NCBI RefSeq assembly: GCF_900106045.1
Contig: NZ_LT629802.1
Span: 2,294,001 to 2,358,000 of the forward strand
Direction: 5' to 3'
From: Pseudomonas mucidolens
Lineage (GTDB): Bacteria; Pseudomonadota; Gammaproteobacteria; Pseudomonadales; Pseudomonadaceae
DNA: 64,000 nt
Position numbers and translations under genes: made by a program. Under the pieces are notes generated by a model that saw only the letters and a program-made list of their open reading frames with translations, searched no databases and had not been told where the DNA came from. Positions within the stretch are counted from its first letter, which is position 1. Every line of letters begins with the position of its first letter. Below are positions 61,610 through 64,000 of this stretch, one piece after another.

Positions 61610-62335
61610 TTACATACCCGGTGCTGCCTGAAACGCGTGTCCGAGTTCAATGAAATTCTCGGCCTGCCAGTCCCATTGCTGGGCCTCTCCAGCGTCAGGC
61701 GCCGGAGCTCCGCCGTACTCCATCGGACGATCAACATACGCGGTCATCAAGCCACACGCCCTGGCTGCCGCAAGATCACGGTGATGACAGGCGACCAGGC
61801 ACAGTTGCTCTGGCGCCAACCCCAGCGCTTTGACCGTGGTGAGATAGGCGACCGGGTCCGGCTTATAGGTTTGCGCGAACTCCGCGCCCAATAGCGCATC
61901 CCACTGCAAGCCGTTATAACGGTTCATCGCGATCATCAACTGCACATTGGCATTCGACAAGGTCACCACGGGAAAGCTGCGGCGCAGTTGGGCCAGCCCT
62001 TCAGCAACATCGGGCCAAGGGTCCAGGCGGCGCCAGGCATGAGCAACGTGCCACAATTGGGCAGGATCAATCTGCCCGACATCCACGCCGTGGGCCTTCA
62101 AGACTTTCTGCAACGTCTCGTGGTGCAGCGTATCGAGCACCACGAAACCACGCTGGCCGCTGATGCAGTCGTTCATGGCTTGTGGGTACAACTCGCGCCA
62201 TTGCAATGCAAACGTCGCGGGGTCGACCGATGGCAAGCAGCTGGAGAGGAATGCACGGGTTTCACGGGCGATGCTCGAATGCCAGTCAACCACCGTGCCG
62301 AAGACGTCAAATGCCAAGGCTTTGGGAAGTGTCAT
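61610..62335 (-). CDS. Haloacid dehalogenase type II (HAD superfamily)
   Basis: 241 aa. HAD motif I as AFDVFGTVVDWH (nucleophile Asp), motif II VTLSNANVQL, motif III Lys in TYKPDP and motif IV VACHHRDLAAAR. The length and VDWHSSI cap entry match L-2-haloacid dehalogenases. It may act on 2-haloacids or on other small substrates. 42 bases downstream of the MDR gene in the same direction. Confidence 0.85.
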   Translation of the reverse strand: MTLPKALAFDVFGTVVDWHSSIARETRAFLSSCLPSVDPATFALQWRELYPQAMNDCISGQRGFVVLDTLHHETLQKVLKAHGVDVGQIDPAQLWHVAHAWRRLDPWPDVAEGLAQLRRSFPVVTLSNANVQLMIAMNRYNGLQWDALLGAEFAQTYKPDPVAYLTTVKALGLAPEQLCLVACHHRDLAAARACGLMTAYVDRPMEYGGAPAPDAGEAQQWDWQAENFIELGHAFQAAPGM

Positions 62336-62377
62336 TGGGTTACTCCTCAGGTTATTCGTGACATTGCCCGTGGCCCG

Positions 62378-63376
62378 TCACTGGATCACGCTGATCACTA
62401 CTTTACCTTTTGCCCTGCCCTTGTCGACATAGGCCAGTGCCTCTGCCGTAGATTCCAGCGTAAAGGTGCGATCAACCACAGGTTTAATCACGCCGGACTC
62501 GACGAGGCCGGTGATCTCACGCAACTGGCTGCCATTGGCCCGCATAAAAACAAAACTGTAGTCGATTGCGCGTTTGCGCGCCTTGCTGCGAATGCCGTAG
62601 CTCAGCAGGCGCATGACTTGCGTTAACCCCCAGGACAGCCGCTGCTCTTGCGCGAACAGTGGTGTTGGAGGGCCAGAAATGGAAATCAGCTGACCACCCG
62701 GCTTGAGGACTTTGAGGGAGTTGGCGAGTACGCCTGATCCAAGGCTGTTCAAGACGACATCGTAATCCTGCAGCACATTTTCGAAGTTCTGCTGCGTGTA
62801 GTCGATTACCAGGTCGGCTCCCAACGCCTTGACCCACTCGATGTTCCGGGTACTGGTGGTGGTGGCCACAAAAGCGCCCAGGTGCTTGGCGAGCTGGATA
62901 GCGACCGTTCCCACGCCTCCGGATCCTGCATGAATCAACACTTTCTGGCCTTTTTTCAGCTTGGCGGTCTGCACCAATACCTGCCACGCGGTCAGACTGA
63001 CCAAGGGCAATGAGGCAGCCTGCACCATGTCCAGATTCTCGGGTTTCAGCGCAAGCGCTTCTTCCTTCACGCACGCCAGCTCGGCGAAAGTGCCGATGCG
63101 GGCTTCCTGCGCACGCGCGTACACTTCGTCGCCGGGCTTGAAATGCCGAACGTTGGCGCCCGCCCGCACGACCACGCCTGCCAGGTCATTGCCCAATACC
63201 AGAGGGAAAGCATAGGGCAGGACCAGCTTGAACTCGCCGCTTCTGATCTTGGAGTCCAGCACGTTGATACTCGCGGCGTGTACCTGGATCAATACCTCGT
63301 CGCCGCCGACTTCGGGAGGCGGTAATTGACCAATGCGGCCAGTATCCTTATAGCGTTCGATGAAAAATGCCTTCAT
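62378..63376 (-). CDS. Zinc-independent MDR oxidoreductase (quinone-reductase-like)
   Basis: 332 aa from the ATG at 63376 (MKAFFIERYKDTGRIG). LHAGSGGVGTVAIQLAKHLG-type loop is present (VLIHAGSGGVGTVAIQ), with no structural-zinc cysteine cluster, so it is the quinone oxidoreductase/enoyl-reductase subgroup. The C-terminus ends KGRAKGKVVISVIQ. It precedes the dehalogenase gene and may share a transcript with it. Confidence 0.88.
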   Translation of the reverse strand: MKAFFIERYKDTGRIGQLPPPEVGGDEVLIQVHAASINVLDSKIRSGEFKLVLPYAFPLVLGNDLAGVVVRAGANVRHFKPGDEVYARAQEARIGTFAELACVKEEALALKPENLDMVQAASLPLVSLTAWQVLVQTAKLKKGQKVLIHAGSGGVGTVAIQLAKHLGAFVATTTSTRNIEWVKALGADLVIDYTQQNFENVLQDYDVVLNSLGSGVLANSLKVLKPGGQLISISGPPTPLFAQEQRLSWGLTQVMRLLSYGIRSKARKRAIDYSFVFMRANGSQLREITGLVESGVIKPVVDRTFTLESTAEALAYVDKGRAKGKVVISVIQ

Positions 63377-63662
63377 GGTTCTGCTCACTCAATGGTGGTT
63401 TCGCTGAGGCAAGGCGCAGTGCCAGTTAACGACACTACTGTCGTTGATCATTGCCGACGTGCTGATCGCGGGGGTTACAGAATCATGATGATGGTCGTCA
63501 TCTTAATCGTCAATTATTTTGATGTTGATCGACATCTATATATTGTACCTGCAGTGGGTCTTTGAGGATGTCAGCCACGACTTCAACCAGCTCCGCCCAC
63601 ACGAATGCTAACCTTGACCACCACGAACTCGCTCCATGCATACCCACATTAATGAGGATGTC

Positions 63663-64000
63663 ATGACCTACACCGCCGCCGAAAACCGTTACGACTCGAT
63701 CCCTTACCGACGCGTGGGCCGCAGTGGGCTGGTACTGCCAGCGCTATCTTTAGGCCTGTGGCACAACTTCGGTGACAGCACGCCGATCGACACCCAGCGC
63801 GCCCTGCTGCGCACGGCATTCGACCGAGGCATCAACCACTTCGACCTGGCCAACAACTATGGTCCGCCCTACGGCAGCGCCGAGGTGAATTTCGGGCGTC
63901 TGCTGCGCGAAGATTTCAAGGCCTATCGCGATGAGCTGATCATCTCCAGCAAAGCCGGCTGGGATATGTGGCCCGGGCCTTACGGCCAGGGTGGCGGGTC
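63663..64000 (+). CDS. Aldo/keto reductase, YghZ/AKR14 type, C-terminus outside the window
   Basis: 113 codons from the ATG at 63663 to the window edge. The segments RVGRSGLVLPALSLGLW, NHFDLANNYGPPYGSAE and LIISSKAGWDMWPGPYG are typical of the YghZ (L-glyceraldehyde-3-phosphate reductase) branch, with Asp and Tyr of the catalytic tetrad in DLANNYG and Lys in SSKAG. Divergent from the MDR gene at 62378. Confidence 0.85.
   Translation, partial: MTYTAAENRYDSIPYRRVGRSGLVLPALSLGLWHNFGDSTPIDTQRALLRTAFDRGINHFDLANNYGPPYGSAEVNFGRLLREDFKAYRDELIISSKAGWDMWPGPYGQGGG

Noticed and set aside
60379..61653. 424-codon plus-strand ORF over the flavin monooxygenase gene
   Set aside because: Antisense shadow of a gene with clear FAD and NADPH motifs; long because of GC-rich codon structure.
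1..64000. Search for CRISPR arrays, tRNA and rRNA genes
   Set aside because: No regularly spaced identical repeats, cloverleaf-like gene or rRNA segment was seen by eye; a covariance-model scan would be decisive.

Overview
The window reads as a chromosomal stretch of a Pseudomonas, most likely of the P. fluorescens group. The basis is coding style (GC-rich, strong third-position bias), the density of LysR/AraC/TetR regulators, an RND pump, a NodT-type outer-membrane factor and amine-catabolism genes of pseudomonad type. No rRNA, tRNA or housekeeping locus anchors it, so the species is inferred.

Positions 1-7100 are an accessory island. The left edge holds an AT-rich minus-strand gene that runs out of the window, then a frameshifted relic. 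Next comes a tight five-gene plus-strand operon (1897-6277): two proteins with the same PD-(D/E)xK-like core, a Lit-type HExxH metallopeptidase, a T5orf172/GIY-YIG-like protein with a zinc ribbon, and a HEPN-motif protein. This looks like a multi-effector anti-phage or anti-plasmid locus that I cannot match to a named system. It converges on the end of a conjugative trb operon (a trbI fragment plus a DUF2274 gene), so it probably travelled as ICE cargo.

Positions 7.4-21.9 kb are an array of small redox cassettes. Short-chain dehydrogenases (SDRs), VOC proteins, a tautomerase, an ABM-type monooxygenase, a nitroreductase and a saccharopine-dehydrogenase-like protein are each paired with their own LysR, TetR or AraC regulator. 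A decayed direct repeat (7356-7970 and 19519-19883) brackets most of it. Positions 22-23.5 kb hold an IS66 relic and an unrecognised gene.

Positions 23.6-28 kb carry a Tat-exported molybdopterin oxidoreductase with a cytochrome b561-like partner and a periplasmic protein. They are divergent from a two-component system of the CusRS/HprRS type, with a perfect palindrome in between. A SnoaL-like gene and a frameshifted SDR follow. Positions 29.7-35.4 kb form a catabolic unit: a DauR-type regulator, an AstE/AspA-type deacylase, a EutB-like dehydratase, a EutC/ornithine-cyclodeaminase-like protein and an amino-acid-binding protein.

Positions 35.5-43.4 kb encode an RND pump operon (adaptor, permease, then a stand-alone FabF). 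It is divergent from an outer-membrane factor gene, with a TetR gene behind that and paired inverted repeats in the divergent promoter region. Positions 43.5-51 kb contain an ABC exporter, a broken cinA-like gene, an operon of carboxylate-amine ligase, methyltransferase and haem-oxygenase-like diiron enzyme, and a small membrane/stress operon. Positions 51.3-61.4 kb form a LysR gene facing an eight-gene minus-strand operon: flavin monooxygenase, RidA, DUF1028, ArgE-like deacylase, aldehyde dehydrogenase, APC permease, aminotransferase and polyamine-type binding protein. This is apparently a pathway for an amine or N-acyl amine. The right end has a haloacid dehalogenase, a quinone-reductase-like MDR protein and the start of an aldo/keto reductase.
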